Origin: Plumapathes pennacea
Lineage: Eukaryota > Cnidaria > Anthozoa > Antipatharia > Myriopathidae
DNA: 64,000 nucleotides
Assembly (NCBI GenBank): GCA_964036295.1
Contig: OZ038466.1
Location: forward strand, 24,755,997 to 24,819,996
Direction of reading: 5' to 3'
Positions 36,301-46,366 of the stretch are shown here, in pieces (positions within the stretch are counted from its first letter, which is position 1; the number at the start of each line of letters is the position of its first letter). Position numbers and translations under genes: made by a program. The notes under the pieces are model-generated. The model made no database searches, had not been told where the DNA came from, and saw nothing but the letters and a program-made list of their open reading frames with translations.

Positions 36301-38098
36301 AAGCCTGAGACGATAAAGGTTCAGTCACGTGGTAAATTTTGAGAATCTCATGTGGAAACTGAAAGTGAACCATATAAAAATAAGCCACGTGATTAATAGT
36401 TTGTTTTCCTTTCAGTGTGTACAATACGTCGATGAAACTGTCTTACCAGAGCTAATACCAAGAGTGACTGAACTGTTGAGGAATGGTATTGGACTGGGAA
36501 CGAAGGTAGGAAAGAAGCAACTTTAACTAACACAAGACAGCAGAAAGCATACCGATAATAACACTACACCAGCGCAATGCATTGTGGTGAAGAAGGCACT
36601 TTTACAGTCATGCGCAGTTGGCTAGGTTGAGATATTCTGGCGGACTATCAGACTTGACGGGCAGAGTGAAAAACTGCTCCTCTATTGGTCATAATGCAGT
36701 GGTATAGAAACAAAACCAAACATGGTGTACAGACGTCACGTGACTTATTCTGGACACTACGATGTCTGTGATTGGTTCTTTCCTCAGGTTGGCTGCTCAG
36801 GATTCGTGGTTTCTCTTTCTATGCAATGTCAGCAGGATCTCGCACCTTATGCTGGTAAATAATCTGACAGAGATAGACAGGCAGCCAGAAACAGGCAGAT
36901 GGAGCTAGGCCAGAGAACACAAAGAAGATGTTTCGGAACCAGACTTGTTATTTTGTTCTTCATAGGCAAACTTCTGAGTGCTTTGTTGAGTGGACTCAGT
37001 GACCGCAACTCTTCAGTAAGAAAATCCTACGCTACTGCCATTGGACACGTAGTGAAGGTGTGTATCATTCTCTTTCCCCTCCCCCTCCACTATGGCTTAT
37101 GTTTAACCATGGTTTTTACAGACCTTGCTTTCCTGCTATTGCATTGCAGGTTGCGAAGGACAGCAGCGTGGAGAAATTGATTGGGAGACTGAAGAGCTGG
37201 TATTTCGACAAGGAAGGTACGACTCTTCCGATGGAGCTCTAAATTGAACTGTCGATCCACAAAGAAAACCGAAACATCTTGAAGATAACCCAGGCGAAAT
37301 ACTGACAGTACATTTTTTATACTTAACACCCTCAAATTTACTTCAACAGTTTTCGGTTTACTGTTTTCGAAAGTGATCGTTTTCCGTTTTTCTAAATGAA
37401 TTTAGAATGCATATATATTTTTTCCAGATGAAGGGATGCGTTTGGCCTGTGGGATCACACTACAATCTATGACGCGTTATTCCCCGGATGTAATGAAACG
37501 TCACACCTCTGCTGCACTTCCTGTGGCTTTCTTCGCGATGCACGAAGAACAGAAAAAGTCAGGTAAAGTTCGATTGACCGTCAGACGGACGCAGGGAGAC
37601 AGACAGAGACGGAAAAAAAGACAAGGACAAGACAAAAACTGAGAAACTAAGAGATACAGAAAAGCATACAGTAGAGAGAGAAAAAGAGTCGGACGCAATG
37701 ACAGCTAAAATGTTGCGACTCATCCTAACACTTGAGAAGCGCGGGATTTTGTGTCTGTCGAAAGGTAATTTTGCGTTTTACCACATTTTTAATGGTCGTT
37801 TTTTGGTTTGTAGATTCTTCGACTCAGTCTGCTTGGGAGGAAATCTGGTTGGACAATACTCCAGGTGGGTTTACTACGCACGCGCGAATGCAACACAAAC
37901 ATATGCGGTATGTACTCTCTTGTTGTGCGATTTGTACTTGAATTAATATTTTTGTATGGTATTTTGCAGGAACTGAAGCTGGTGTGCGACTGTACGCGGG
38001 TGAAATAACAGAGATCTCATGTTCGGCCTTGTTATCTCAGTCATGGGCAACTAAGGCTAAAGCAGCGCGGACAATCTCCTCAGTGGCGGATAAACTAG
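20665..38098 (+). CDS. ECPAS: Proteasome adaptor and scaffold protein ECM29, N-terminal 49 exons, with an in-frame TGA
   Basis: HEAT-repeat protein that binds the 26S proteasome and tethers it to endosome/ER structures. Exons: 20665-20692, 20786-20916, 21336-21425, 21644-21670, 21792-21910, 22266-22415, 22501-22672, 22754-22851, 22991-23032, 23108-23192, 23908-24027, 24522-24686, 25145-25194, 25728-25794, 26010-26132, 26456-26559, 26949-27090, 27349-27429, 27875-28004, 28388-28453, 28636-28739, 28873-29004, 29372-29552, 29979-30095, 30438-30532, 30825-30926, 31257-31463, 31623-31682, 31900-31954, 32076-32190, 32728-32796, 33066-33183, 33282-33370, 33534-33615, 33907-33986, 34246-34351, 34549-34596, 34878-34999, 35258-35291, 35489-35563, 35718-35771, 36145-36204, 36416-36505, 36788-36854, 36966-37057, 37150-37216, 37428-37562, 37814-37864, 37970-38098. 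Phases agree (about 1575 codons). Landmarks match the animal family: [74 protein letters not shown] at 21828-21830 interrupts exon 5. The last exon ends in phase 1, so more exons must follow; none was found. Confidence 0.93.
21921..22060 (+). repeat. (AGTAAT)n / (AAT)n microsatellite in ECM29 intron 5
   Basis: Begins as AGTAAT hexamers at about 21939 and becomes a pure AAT array from about 21970, then AT-rich sequence. Confidence 0.9.
23220..23322. repeat. Foldback element in ECM29 intron 10
   Basis: Left arm TTATTACAC...GTGCAATACGGC (23221-23248) is matched in reverse complement by GCCGTATTGCAC...GTGTAATAA (23294-23322). Related sequence (GAGTGCAATACG, TATTTGCACTCG) recurs at 23460-23516, so the element may be longer. 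This looks like a MITE-type non-autonomous element. No transposase is present. Confidence 0.6.
24120..24316 (+). repeat. Two tandem copies of a dispersed repeat (family A)
   Basis: Copies at 24120-24211 and 24225-24316 (period 105 bp) share GAGAACTTGGCTTTTGATA and flanking sequence. Other copies are at 34128-34192 (plus) and 4023-4079 (minus). Confidence 0.7.
26689..26874. mobile_element. Short inverted-repeat element (mariner/Tigger-like MITE) in an ECM29 intron
   Basis: The left end CAGTTGAAGCTCTCGTAAGC pairs with the right end (AGAGAGCTTTGACTG in reverse complement). The left end is preceded by TA; the right flank reads TG. The interior repeats GTCCGTAT and CTGTCCGCTTA motifs. Size (186 bp), ends and TA target resemble non-autonomous TcMar-type elements. 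No coding capacity. Confidence 0.55.
27315..27345 (+). repeat. 31-base poly(T) forming the polypyrimidine tract of an ECM29 exon
   Basis: An uninterrupted T run ends two bases before the AAG acceptor of the exon at 27349-27429. It is both a homopolymer and the splice polypyrimidine tract. Confidence 0.9.
29820..29940 (+). repeat. Imperfect (TGC/TCG/TTG)n trinucleotide array in an ECM29 intron
   Basis: Pyrimidine-rich trinucleotide units (GTCGTCGTC, GTTGTTGTT) just before the acceptor at 29978. Open frames across it are low-complexity artefacts. Confidence 0.8.
30594..30705. mobile_element. 112-bp TA-flanked MITE in an ECM29 intron
   Basis: Ends CAGTGAACTCTCTCTTAGAC and (reverse complement of the right end) CAGTCAACTCCCTCTTAACG form terminal inverted repeats, flanked by TA on both sides as in Tc1/mariner insertions. 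Same general family as 26689-26874, but better preserved at its ends. Confidence 0.65.
32220..32351 (+). repeat. 22-bp minisatellite, six copies, in an ECM29 intron
   Basis: Six head-to-tail copies of a 22-bp unit (core ACGCTTACCGCATATCAATG) with only a few substitutions. They begin about 30 bases after the exon ending at 32190. Units abut with no spacer. Confidence 0.9.
33634..33692 (+). repeat. (CAGT)n microsatellite in an ECM29 intron
   Basis: About 14 CAGT tetramers with two interruptions, shortly after the exon ending at 33615. Confidence 0.85.
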
Positions 38099-39355
38099 GT
38101 AAGTGGTCTTATTTTTTGTAGGAAGGATTTTACCTGTTCACTGCCATCATATTTCTTTGTCAAGATAAAAGGAGGGGCAAAAGCGACAAAAAATGAATTC
38201 CGCTCAATAACGACATAATCCTGAGCTTTCATTTGAATGGTCACACCTCAAAACTTTCCTAAATATTTGGTTTGGTAGTGAAAGGGTTAAATCTGAGTAG
38301 ATTCCACCGAGACCGTATAAGGTTGGTGTCGCCTTAAAAGGTGAGCAAATATTGTCCGACTGGCTGCCCTTTGGATAAACACAGATGATTGGTGGACCGC
38401 GGGATCTCTCCCACGTCTTTATTGGATACGAAAACCGGATGATTCTAGAAACAAGGATATTCTGCAGGCCGTAAGACATGAGTAAACGTCCGTTTTACTT
38501 CGCTTGGATTCGAAAGAGCTGTATTTCACAATTTTATGTGAAGGCTCTTGCGGTTTTTTTAAAAAAAACCTGGCAATCAAGAGATTAAAACATTTAGATC
38601 GAAGCGACAATTATTCGATATGAGGATCTGTTTTGTTTCAGTCCGCTCGCAAGTTTTGACTTGATGAAACATTTCACTTTACCTTGATAGTTTTGCTTGG
38701 ATACGCGAGGAAGAGAAACAACAATTTAAGTTTGTGGGAATATCGACTCGATGAATATTCTTTTTGTTAAAGGAACGAAAGTTTTGTTAAAGGAACGAAA
38801 GAAATTTCAAGAGAGAATATATTGAAATCAGTAAGGTTTTAGAATTACAAGTCAAACGGACGCGAAATGACAAAAAAAAAAAAAAGAAAAAGAGTTGAAA
38901 AGAACATATGTATGGTATCCTAATCCCTCGTAGGACACAAGTATAGTATGGTACATCAAAATTAGCATTATGTTTATGTGTTGCTTATTTCTGACATTTG
39001 TCTTCTTTTCTGATTTTCTGAAAATCTTTATATCGTCTTCAAGTCTTAGCGTATATTTGGTTGTTTCGTCTGTTGGCTATTGGGTTTTTTCTTTCTTGGC
39101 GCAATGGAGCTCTTTCACATACCAATGATATTCAGTTATTGTTTTGTCAATTATTGTTTTAAATATGTGGACTTTTACGGTAACAATGTCTCAGAGAAAA
39201 AAGACATGTCTGGCGGTTACAGGTTACACTGAACCTTTTATTTACTCTGTTCTGCATATAAAGCAGCTTCACGCAGCCACATGCGTACAAAATATCACAC
39301 AGGACTATAATCTGGGTTCTCGTTCTTTATTCTGTGTATACAGCAATTTATACAG
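38099..39355. other. Region after the last visible ECM29 exon, no exon recognised
   Basis: The donor at 38098/38099 opens an intron whose acceptor I cannot find. The expected next ECM29 sequence (the conserved segment after SSVADKLG) is absent in all plus-strand frames here. A 17-bp direct repeat (GTTAAAGGAACGAAAG) occurs at 38766-38800, and A-rich sequence at 38870-38890. Confidence 0.55.
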
Positions 39356-40276
39356 CTACTGCACCGTTACTCTATTGGGAGTTATGTTCCCAAAACTTCC
39401 TTTCTTGCAGTGCAACAATCTCAGTAAGTTTTTGCTAATGTCTTTCTTGAAGAGCGCATAGGCGATAGGGTTGATAGCAGAGTTTACAACATAAAGCAAC
39501 TCCATCATGTAAAATAATATCTCATTCGGCTGTCGCTTCTTCAGAGGCAGTTGATAGATGAGTGTGTAACAAACTTCACTCGTATAACACATGACAAAGA
39601 CCGCAACAGCAAGAAAAACCACTTTCACCGAGGACGTTTCTCGCCCTCGTGCACCCCGCTTTCTGTCGCCCTCCGTGTTTCTGTAGTTAAAACGAAGCTG
39701 TGTCTCCAGAGCAGCTGCCTTACGCTTGTGTGTTCGAGCGATGAGAACAAGGTGTCCTGTAGCAACGGGCAAAGCAATGACTGGGAGAGCTTCAAAGAAG
39801 ATGAAATCGAAAATAAAAAATCCCTCTTGGTGTTCGTTGAAATCCTTCTCGCGTGCTTTCGAAAAGACGAGGCTCAGAAGGATGAAGTGGGGCAGAAATG
39901 CGACAAACCAGGCAGCGAATATGAGCGCGATAACTCGCGCTGTTGTCATGAACGTGATGTACCTTAGTGGCTTTACGACGGCCACATACCGGTCCAGCGT
40001 CATCACACAGAGATTAGTTGTTGAGGCTGCGCCCAGAAAAGAAGTGGCGGCGTACCAGAAATAATAGTTACACGTGGAATACACACTGCAAAAGTTGTCT
40101 ACGAGAAAGAAACCTGCGCCCAAAAAAAGATCCGCTACGGCGAGCGACAGCACAAACCAGTTGGTAGTGGTTTGGAGTCTCTGTCTTGTTAAAATTAAAA
40201 AGATCACGACTCCATTTCCAGTGACTGCTATGGTCGATAGAAATCCTCCAACAATGATGTACCAAATCGGCAGCAT
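39356..40276 (-). CDS. Rhodopsin-type (class A) GPCR, array member 1
   Basis: Intronless seven-helix receptor of 306 residues. The start MLPIWYIIVGG (40276) is chosen over an upstream ATG at 40453 because every array member begins with the same M-L-x-L/I-W-Y block, which runs straight into TM1. Hallmarks are GN in TM1, SLAVAD in TM2, LDRY ending TM3, W in TM4, and NSAINPIAYALFK in TM7. TM6 reads FVMCYTSEVCYT, so CWxP is absent and an acidic residue follows. The TM4-TM5 loop is charged and has no cysteine pair. The C-tail has a single Cys (LLHCKKG), a possible lipid anchor. A near-identical but broken copy is at 58532-59397. Ligand unknown. Confidence 0.9.
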   Translation of the reverse strand: MLPIWYIIVGGFLSTIAVTGNGVVIFLILTRQRLQTTTNWFVLSLAVADLFLGAGFFLVDNFCSVYSTCNYYFWYAATSFLGAASTTNLCVMTLDRYVAVVKPLRYITFMTTARVIALIFAAWFVAFLPHFILLSLVFSKAREKDFNEHQEGFFIFDFIFFEALPVIALPVATGHLVLIARTHKRKAAALETQLRFNYRNTEGDRKRGARGRETSSVKVVFLAVAVFVMCYTSEVCYTLIYQLPLKKRQPNEILFYMMELLYVVNSAINPIAYALFKKDISKNLLRLLHCKKGSFGNITPNRVTVQ

Positions 40277-41264
40277 GATTAACGCTTGAGTCACGAAGAA
40301 TTTTGCTTTTTTGTGCGACTTAATTACAAACAAAACCCTAATGTACTTGCAGTACTTTGAATGTGCTTTGTTCGTTTGTAGTTCTTTTTTCCACCCGGAA
40401 ACGTCAGCCGACAAACCTATGTAGCAAACTTGAACAGAACCAAAGGTAAACAAATACTATGTATTTGGGTTTCCTGCATGTCATAGTCTATATACTCATT
40501 TCCCATGCCGTAATAAAGAAGGTTGTGCAGAGTTAAGACGCCGGAAGATTTATTACGGGATAACCGAGAAAGAAGCACGTACAAGCAGATGGTTAAAGAT
40601 ATGTAAAAACAACATTTGATTACACCTTACACCTTAATTAATCTGCTATTTACATTATTCCTAGTTTGTATTCAGGCTAGTGAGAAACAAGTGCAATTAT
40701 TATTTAATGGGAACTTAAGATCCCCGGTCGTGTGGTCTTGAAAGTTGTACTCTTCAAAGCTTCCGTTAGTTAGCTTTCATTAAAGTTCCTCGGTTTTGAT
40801 TGGGTGTTAATAATTGAGAATTTGCGCTTTGTTGACATACTATAACCATTAGGATGTGAAGACGTCGATAAATTATTTTTCCCCCTCCGGTCACAATTAA
40901 GAGAACGCTAATAAAATATTGCAGTATATTTGAAAGCATTGCATGAGGCATCAAACCAAATTGTTTAGTCTCGACAGAAAAGAGATTTTCTTTCCTGCAT
41001 GTCCATGTTAAGAGAAAAACTTTGTATACTAAATTTCTTTTTAGTTTTTCAGCGAAACAGACAGCTCTGTTTTCGAGTGAGGTTGGGAATGATTCATTTT
41101 CCATTGGGTTGTCTGTTCATAGAATAAACTAAAGACGCAGTTTCAGTAGTTCTGTACTGTCTTCACATTGATTCTCCTCAAAAAAAAAAAAAAAAAAAAA
41201 AAAACATGACATAACATGACATCTGCGCTTTTACAGACCCGTTTCTCTACATAGTCCGAATTTT
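40277..41264. other. Intergenic spacer in the GPCR array
   Basis: No gene seen. A poly(A) run of about 25 bases lies at 41180-41204, followed by a small ACATGACATA duplication. An open frame at 40766-41104 on the minus strand has no recognisable features. Confidence 0.5.
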
Positions 41265-42125
41265 TCAATGTCGATCTCTGTAAGGAAGCAGTTTCCTCAA
41301 AGTGCTCTTGATGTCGCTTTTGAAGAAGGCATACGCAATTGGGTTTACGGCCGAGTTGAGCAAAAAAAGCAGGTTGTTTACGGAAAATAGAAGCCTGTTC
41401 CGTGTTTTCGCGGAAATTTCGTACAGTACTGTGTAGTAGAGTTCATACCCGTAACAAATGACAAATACTGCGACGGCGATTCCAACTAACTTTGCAGAAG
41501 AGTTCTGCCGCCGTTGCGCAGGTGATGTGATGTTTTCAATTCTTTGATTGAAGCGGAGCTGTGCGGTGAGCACAGCCGATTGGCGCGAGTGTCTTCGAGC
41601 GATCAGAAAAATGCGCCCTGTTGCGAGAAGAAGAATGATAACGGGAAGAGTCTCAAACACGACCATATCGAAAACCATGAATATCCGGATATCTTGATTC
41701 TCGGGAAAGATGGTAGACTTCAGCAAGAGGATGAAGTGCGGTAAGAAGGCGACCAACCAAGCGAACGATATAAGGAGCGCAACACAGCGTGTTGTCATGA
41801 GAGGAACATAGCTTAAAGGTCTGACAATGGCGATGTAGCGGTCCAGAATCATAAGACACAAGTTGCTGACCGACGCAGCGTAAATAAACGAAACGATAGC
41901 GTGACCAACCAGTAGTCGCTCACACGAATGCACGTCACACAGATACTCCGTGAGCAAGTATCCTGCGCCCACGGAAAAATCCGCCATGGCGAGCGACAAC
42001 ACGAACCAGTTTGCCGTGGTGTGAAGTCGTGATCTCGTGATTATTAAATAAATCACAGCAGCATTGCCTGTGACTACAGTAGCGGACATGAACCCACCAA
42101 GAATTAGATACCATAACTGAAGCAT
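41265..42125 (-). CDS. Rhodopsin-type GPCR, array member 2
   Basis: Intronless receptor of 286 residues starting MLQLWYLILGG. TM1 has GNAAVIYLI, TM2 SLAMADF, the TM3 end LDRYIAIV, TM6 FVICYGYELYYT (no CWxP, acidic at the next position), TM7 NSAVNPIAYAFFK. The first extracellular loop has two extra cysteines (CDVHSC) that other members lack, except for related ones in member 1. The TM4-TM5 loop has none. It differs from its neighbours across the loops, so it is one of the more divergent members. A TATATAAAG motif lies about 107 bases upstream of the start. Confidence 0.9.
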   Translation of the reverse strand: MLQLWYLILGGFMSATVVTGNAAVIYLIITRSRLHTTANWFVLSLAMADFSVGAGYLLTEYLCDVHSCERLLVGHAIVSFIYAASVSNLCLMILDRYIAIVRPLSYVPLMTTRCVALLISFAWLVAFLPHFILLLKSTIFPENQDIRIFMVFDMVVFETLPVIILLLATGRIFLIARRHSRQSAVLTAQLRFNQRIENITSPAQRRQNSSAKLVGIAVAVFVICYGYELYYTVLYEISAKTRNRLLFSVNNLLFLLNSAVNPIAYAFFKSDIKSTLRKLLPYRDRH

Positions 42126-42231
42126 GGCGGTAGTTTCGGAGAAGCGGTTGAACCCAGCCTCTGCTTCTGTTCCTTTTATTTTTTGCAGCCCAGCTGTGTC
42201 GTTAATGTATCTGTTTGTGTCTTACGGGTGG

Positions 42232-42240
42232 CTTTATATA
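42232..42240 (-). promoter_or_regulatory. Candidate TATA box upstream of GPCR member 2
   Basis: On the minus strand TATATAAAG lies about 107 bases before the start codon at 42125, a plausible core promoter distance for a gene with a short 5' UTR. Motif match only. Confidence 0.35.
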
Positions 42241-43930
42241 CCTTCAACGTCCTGTGTAGTCGAGCAATTGCCTTATTCGCTGTTCTGTGTAAGTAGTTAT
42301 TCTCCGGAAGCGTGCATCTGCTATTGTCGTATTTAAGTGAGTCCAGTTTTCCAATGCCATGGGCATTCTAACAATAAATCGATTGACCGCCCGAGCGTCA
42401 GCTGACGATGGATGCAAATAGGGTGAAGATGATGAACGAATAGGCAGGCGGTAGTTCTTGCACGTGTGACACACCTGTTTATTGTCACACGTCTTTTAAT
42501 TTACTTGTGTGCTTTCTTTTCCTTCTGTATTTACCCGTTCCACTCTGGAGTTCATAATGCAAATTCTTTCAACCTTTCGGTAAGGAAAGATGCGAGTAAT
42601 GCAATGAGAATTCATAGTTGAATCACCTATTGTTTGCAGCGGAATGCACAGTCCCTGTGAGAACTGTAGTTTTGAGGTAGTGTGGCGGTGGTTTTTAGGT
42701 GTGTTGCGGTAGTGATAAAACAGTATAATATATCAACCCAAGTTGATGCTAGTAAGCAAAGTTGCTTTTTAACTGTAAAATATCGAGTGTTTGGACCCTG
42801 ATCTAGGCAAACTGTCAAATTCCAGGCTCTCGAACTGAATATTATGCTATTCTTTGACAGAGAAAACTGGACTCAAATAGTTGTTAATATGACTGAGTCT
42901 GAAAACAATGTAGACACAATTGAAAACTGAACACTAAATATCAACCAATCATTCTTGGGTATTTAAAGTGAATTTCACGGGATTTTTAGGCAAAATATCG
43001 AAAACGGCTAAATTTTGCTGAGTAAACTAGGCTTATTGCCAGGTTCCTAAGCCAATTGTTATGTAACGAAGGAGTACAGGGCCTGGTAGTATCGGTTGAA
43101 GAAGAGTATTCAGAGTCCAGGAGGCTCCGTGCGCTCACCTAATTTTGAGTCAGCGGTCATTGCACAAAATCGTGGATCCAAGTGTAGGTTTTGTAGTTCA
43201 GTGTCTGCCTCGTCCCCAGTTGCTCCTCCTCGATTCCAACTAGGTGCGCGAGGAAGTATGGGAAGGGGAGGGAGGGCGCGCGGAGAAAGATGGGAAGGAG
43301 AGGGAAAGCGGAGAGACTCTTCTCTCCCTCCCAGCTTTCTCGCGTCAGCTTTTCGCTGGGGAAGGGCGAAGAAGAGACTGTGGAGGAGTCAGGTTCAGTG
43401 TAACGCTCGTAAAACTTCAAGACTTTAGATATAGTAGGACTCGATATACTCAACCGATAAGCTAGTTCAGCGTATTTTCTCAGTAACATACGTTGCGCAC
43501 AAGAAAAGTGAGGCCAGCATACGATGTGAAATTTTACTTCGAGATATGTGAGCCATGGTAATGTTTCTCAAGGCGACCAAATTTCTATTTTAGCCTGCGT
43601 AACAGAAGCTGTGCACGACTTAACATTGATTTAACTCGATGAGACAAAAATTTCTCTTGCGCTAAAAATACTGAGATTTCGACGTATCTCATACCTTGTT
43701 GTTTCAAGTCACTTGTTTCCTGTATCTCTGCGTGCCGATCTTGTCAAATCTGCGAAACTCTTTTTTTTTTATGTGTTTATTAAATGAGAAGAAACTTTAA
43801 AAAGCTTTTCACTTCAGTTGGAATAGGTGGCTCTTGTCGATATACTCTTTTGAAGATGGAGGGAAGTCCGATATATTTTGTATTTTGTGAATAACGCTTC
43901 CCGCTCCAGATTTATTACAAAGTGCAGAAA
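42241..43930. other. Spacer in the GPCR array with a purine-rich tract
   Basis: No gene recognised. 43240-43380 is strongly purine-rich on the plus strand (GGAGGGAGGGCGCGCGGAG), which opens long frames on both strands that have no family resemblance. Confidence 0.5.
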
Positions 43931-44032
43931 TGCAGTCAGGCCCAGGTACTATTCGCTTTTGTCACGGCCCGCCATCTTGGATTTACGTCACAGATTTTCG
44001 ACATGACAGCGAGGCTATACGTGTAAAGCGTC

Positions 44033-44480
44033 ATGGCGGCGTCCACATGGAAAGGTAAACAAACCGACTTTTGGCATAAGAATCTCACCGCTATTCCAAG
44101 GTTTTCGATATCTTTTATAGAGGAATTTGCAGCGGAACATCTCCCCATTAAGGCTACCCTCAATAGAGGCTACAAGTTTTTTCATGAGGATTACATTCAC
44201 GATGTTGAAGGTGAGAAATTTCGATTTTATTCAACACAACTACATGTACAAATTTCCGTGTACTGCACGAGCTGTACATTAGTTTTTAACTTTGTAATAT
44301 GCATTTATATCTATAGTGAAGCTTCTTAAAGAAGAATCTGGCACAGCTGTGAGGACCAGGTGCTACAGGATCGGAGCATGAGGAAAAACGAAGAACCGCA
44401 CAGGCTAAGCGTCCATTTCAAGCCCAGCACAAATCCAAGTATTTCGGCATTCCTGTGCAGCGGGTCAGGGACTTTGCTAG
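44033..44480 (+). pseudogene. Fragment of a mobile-element-associated SWIM-type protein, frameshifted and truncated
   Basis: A first exon (44033-44210, MAASTWKGKQTDFWHKNLTA onward, ending HEDYIHDVE) and a second from about 44318 (VKLLKEESGTAVRTRCYR) resemble the N-terminal part of repetitive SWIM zinc-finger proteins abundant in invertebrate genomes. About 5 extra bases after RCYR (near 44370) shift the frame. The family sequence resumes as SMRKNEEPHRLSVHFKPS, up to the CSG where a SWIM CxC would begin. Everything after about 44480 is lost and replaced by antisense transposase sequence. Family assignment is from recall of motif style, moderate confidence. Confidence 0.5.
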
Positions 44481-44492
44481 CATCTCGTTGGC

Positions 44493-45622
44493 CTACTCTA
44501 CACGCTCTCGCACTATCAGATGATGGGAATGAAAAGTGTGCCGCCTATCATCTCGAAAACATAAAAAAATCGTGCTAACTGTTGCCAGTGAAATATTAAA
44601 GGTATCAGCTAGTACTTGATTCAATGTGCCAACGCGCAATTTCTGTGGACACAAGTAAAACTGGTCAAACAGACATAATTTACAAGCCCTTAGAGTGCTT
44701 CTTAACCCGTCAACATCTACAGTTCCCTTGTTACGTACTCTTTGCATTTGGGACCACGAGTACATTTTTTCGGCGGTGGGACATAGAAAACGAAACGTTG
44801 ACACCAAGGCCTCAAAAGATGGAAATCCCGTATAAAAACGTACAGTTCTGTCTAGCTTCATTTGAAGCCAGACATGGGGTAAAATTTTTTTCTGTGCAGC
44901 CTTCAGCTCTCTGATCCTTTGTTGGGCTGCTTCAAGCATCTCTTCTGCTGATGTCTCAGGGCCAGAGCAAAGGTAGTCATGCCCATTGAGTGTTGGAGTC
45001 GGCACACAGTCAGTTTCTCTTTAGATCGAGTCCGCCTCAGATTCTAGATCTTTGTCTATCATAGTAACATCATCAGGTCCGCCATCGGGTATTTCAAAGG
45101 ATGACCCTGAAAAGAAAACACAAACGACGACATCGTGAGATTCTCTGTTCTCTGAAACTTCAGGAAATGAAAAGGTAGGAATTTACCTGCAGCGCTAGCC
45201 GACTCCGCCGCGACAGACATGACAGCTTGTTCTACGTGCTCTGAAATGAACTTACGATCCTTCGGCGGTTTTCGTGTTTTTGGAGTTGTAGTCCACTCAA
45301 ATACACTTGGGATGGCCTTGTCTACTAGAACCCGCTTTCCAGTGAGGGTTTTCCTCAGGTCACTCGGTTTGAAATGCTTCGAGCAGACCTTAGGCCTTGC
45401 GGTTTTTGATATCTGTGAATGGTCGTGTTTTGTTTACGTTTGCAGTTCTGGACCTGCGGACGCGGGTCAAATCGATTGCTTACCGTGAACTTTGATCCCT
45501 TGTCTCGCCTAATAAATTTTATCTACTCCTTTTCTAAAGCTTTGTCTAAAGGGATCTGTTGGAATGATATTCCCTTAGCGCAGCTTGACCTATTAGTAGC
45601 ACAAATTCAATATCGTTTACAC
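44493..45622 (-). pseudogene. THAP-domain / helix-turn-helix DDE transposase relic (Harbinger or P-like), truncated
   Basis: Read on the minus strand, a THAP zinc-finger region spans about 45620-45300: CAKGISFQQIPLDKALEKE, a TAG where a Trp is expected, IKFIRRDKGSKFT, an intron, then VCSKHFKPSDLRKTLTGKR and AIPSVFEW. A second exon (from about 45106) has an in-frame TAA, then LNGHDYLC and a coiled region. Next come FYTGFPSFEALVSTFRFL and the helix-turn-helix block LRVGTLNQVLADTFNISLAT, typical of the segment preceding a DDE_Tnp_4 catalytic domain. The catalytic domain itself is missing after about 44570. Two stops plus truncation make it inactive. Confidence 0.7.
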
Positions 45623-45648
45623 GTGTAGCCTCGTTCTGGCGACCGAAA

Positions 45649-45656
45649 ACTATGAC
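45649..45656. promoter_or_regulatory. CRE-like palindrome beside the transposase relic
   Basis: TGACGTCA lies immediately upstream (in transposase orientation) of the THAP relic and next to AATATGGCCGCC, a YY1-like box. This may be the old element promoter. Motif match only. Confidence 0.3.
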
Positions 45657-45659
45657 GTC

Positions 45660-46366
45660 AAACCAATATGGCCGCCGTGTGACAAAGGCGAATTGAGTTC
45701 TCTGCTGAACTGAAATAGCAAAACAAGCGAACTTTCTGTTTTCAGGTGAAAGGCACTTGAATTTCCACCATTTCTTATAGCTGTCACAATGCATTTAAAC
45801 GCAGAAATGAGTAAATTACCATTTGCGGCAGCTGCGTATTTCTCTCAGCAAACATCGCTATGTTGTTGTTTTGCTCATGGGAACTGGCAGCTTATAGTAA
45901 CAGCTACAATATTATGTCTTTTTAAATGTTCGTTTTGCTTGCAATGGCTCAAGTTTTACGCACTAATTCGACCAAGGGGTAAAAAGATTCCGAAAAATAT
46001 TAATTCGTGGTGAACATCTTATGAGTTTTAGCGATATTTGCAGAGTATCAAACGAATTGTTTTTACTACTGTTACAAAATGCATCCGGTTCGTAAAATCT
46101 CTCATTCGTGATATAGTTCATCTTGAAAAATGTGTGAATAATCCCGCAAGAGCATTTTGACTCTAGCTAGCCTTCGCCGCACGCGAACTAAACCCATGAA
46201 CAGTGTTTCAAAAATGAAGGCGCGTCAAACAAATGCATTATATTCTTCTTGGCCATTTTTATTGACTTTTAAATCATACACACTTCTACAATTTGTGATT
46301 CTGTATATATTGTACTAATGTAAGAAATGAAAGGTTTATGCATGCTGTTCTGTAGTCACCCCTGTT
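45660..46366. other. Spacer between the transposase relic and GPCR member 3
   Basis: AT-rich sequence without a recognisable gene or strong repeat. Confidence 0.5.

Noticed and set aside
39551-40064. Long plus-strand open frames opposite GPCR member 1
   Set aside because: They are antisense shadows; the minus strand has all receptor hallmarks, and similar shadows occur opposite member 7.
40277-40453. N-terminal extension of GPCR member 1 from an upstream ATG
   Set aside because: The extra 59 residues have no counterpart in other members and lack signal-peptide character; the MLPIWY start is conserved array-wide.
43096-43489. Overlapping open frames on both strands in purine-rich DNA
   Set aside because: Low-complexity composition removes stop codons; no domain or homology is visible.
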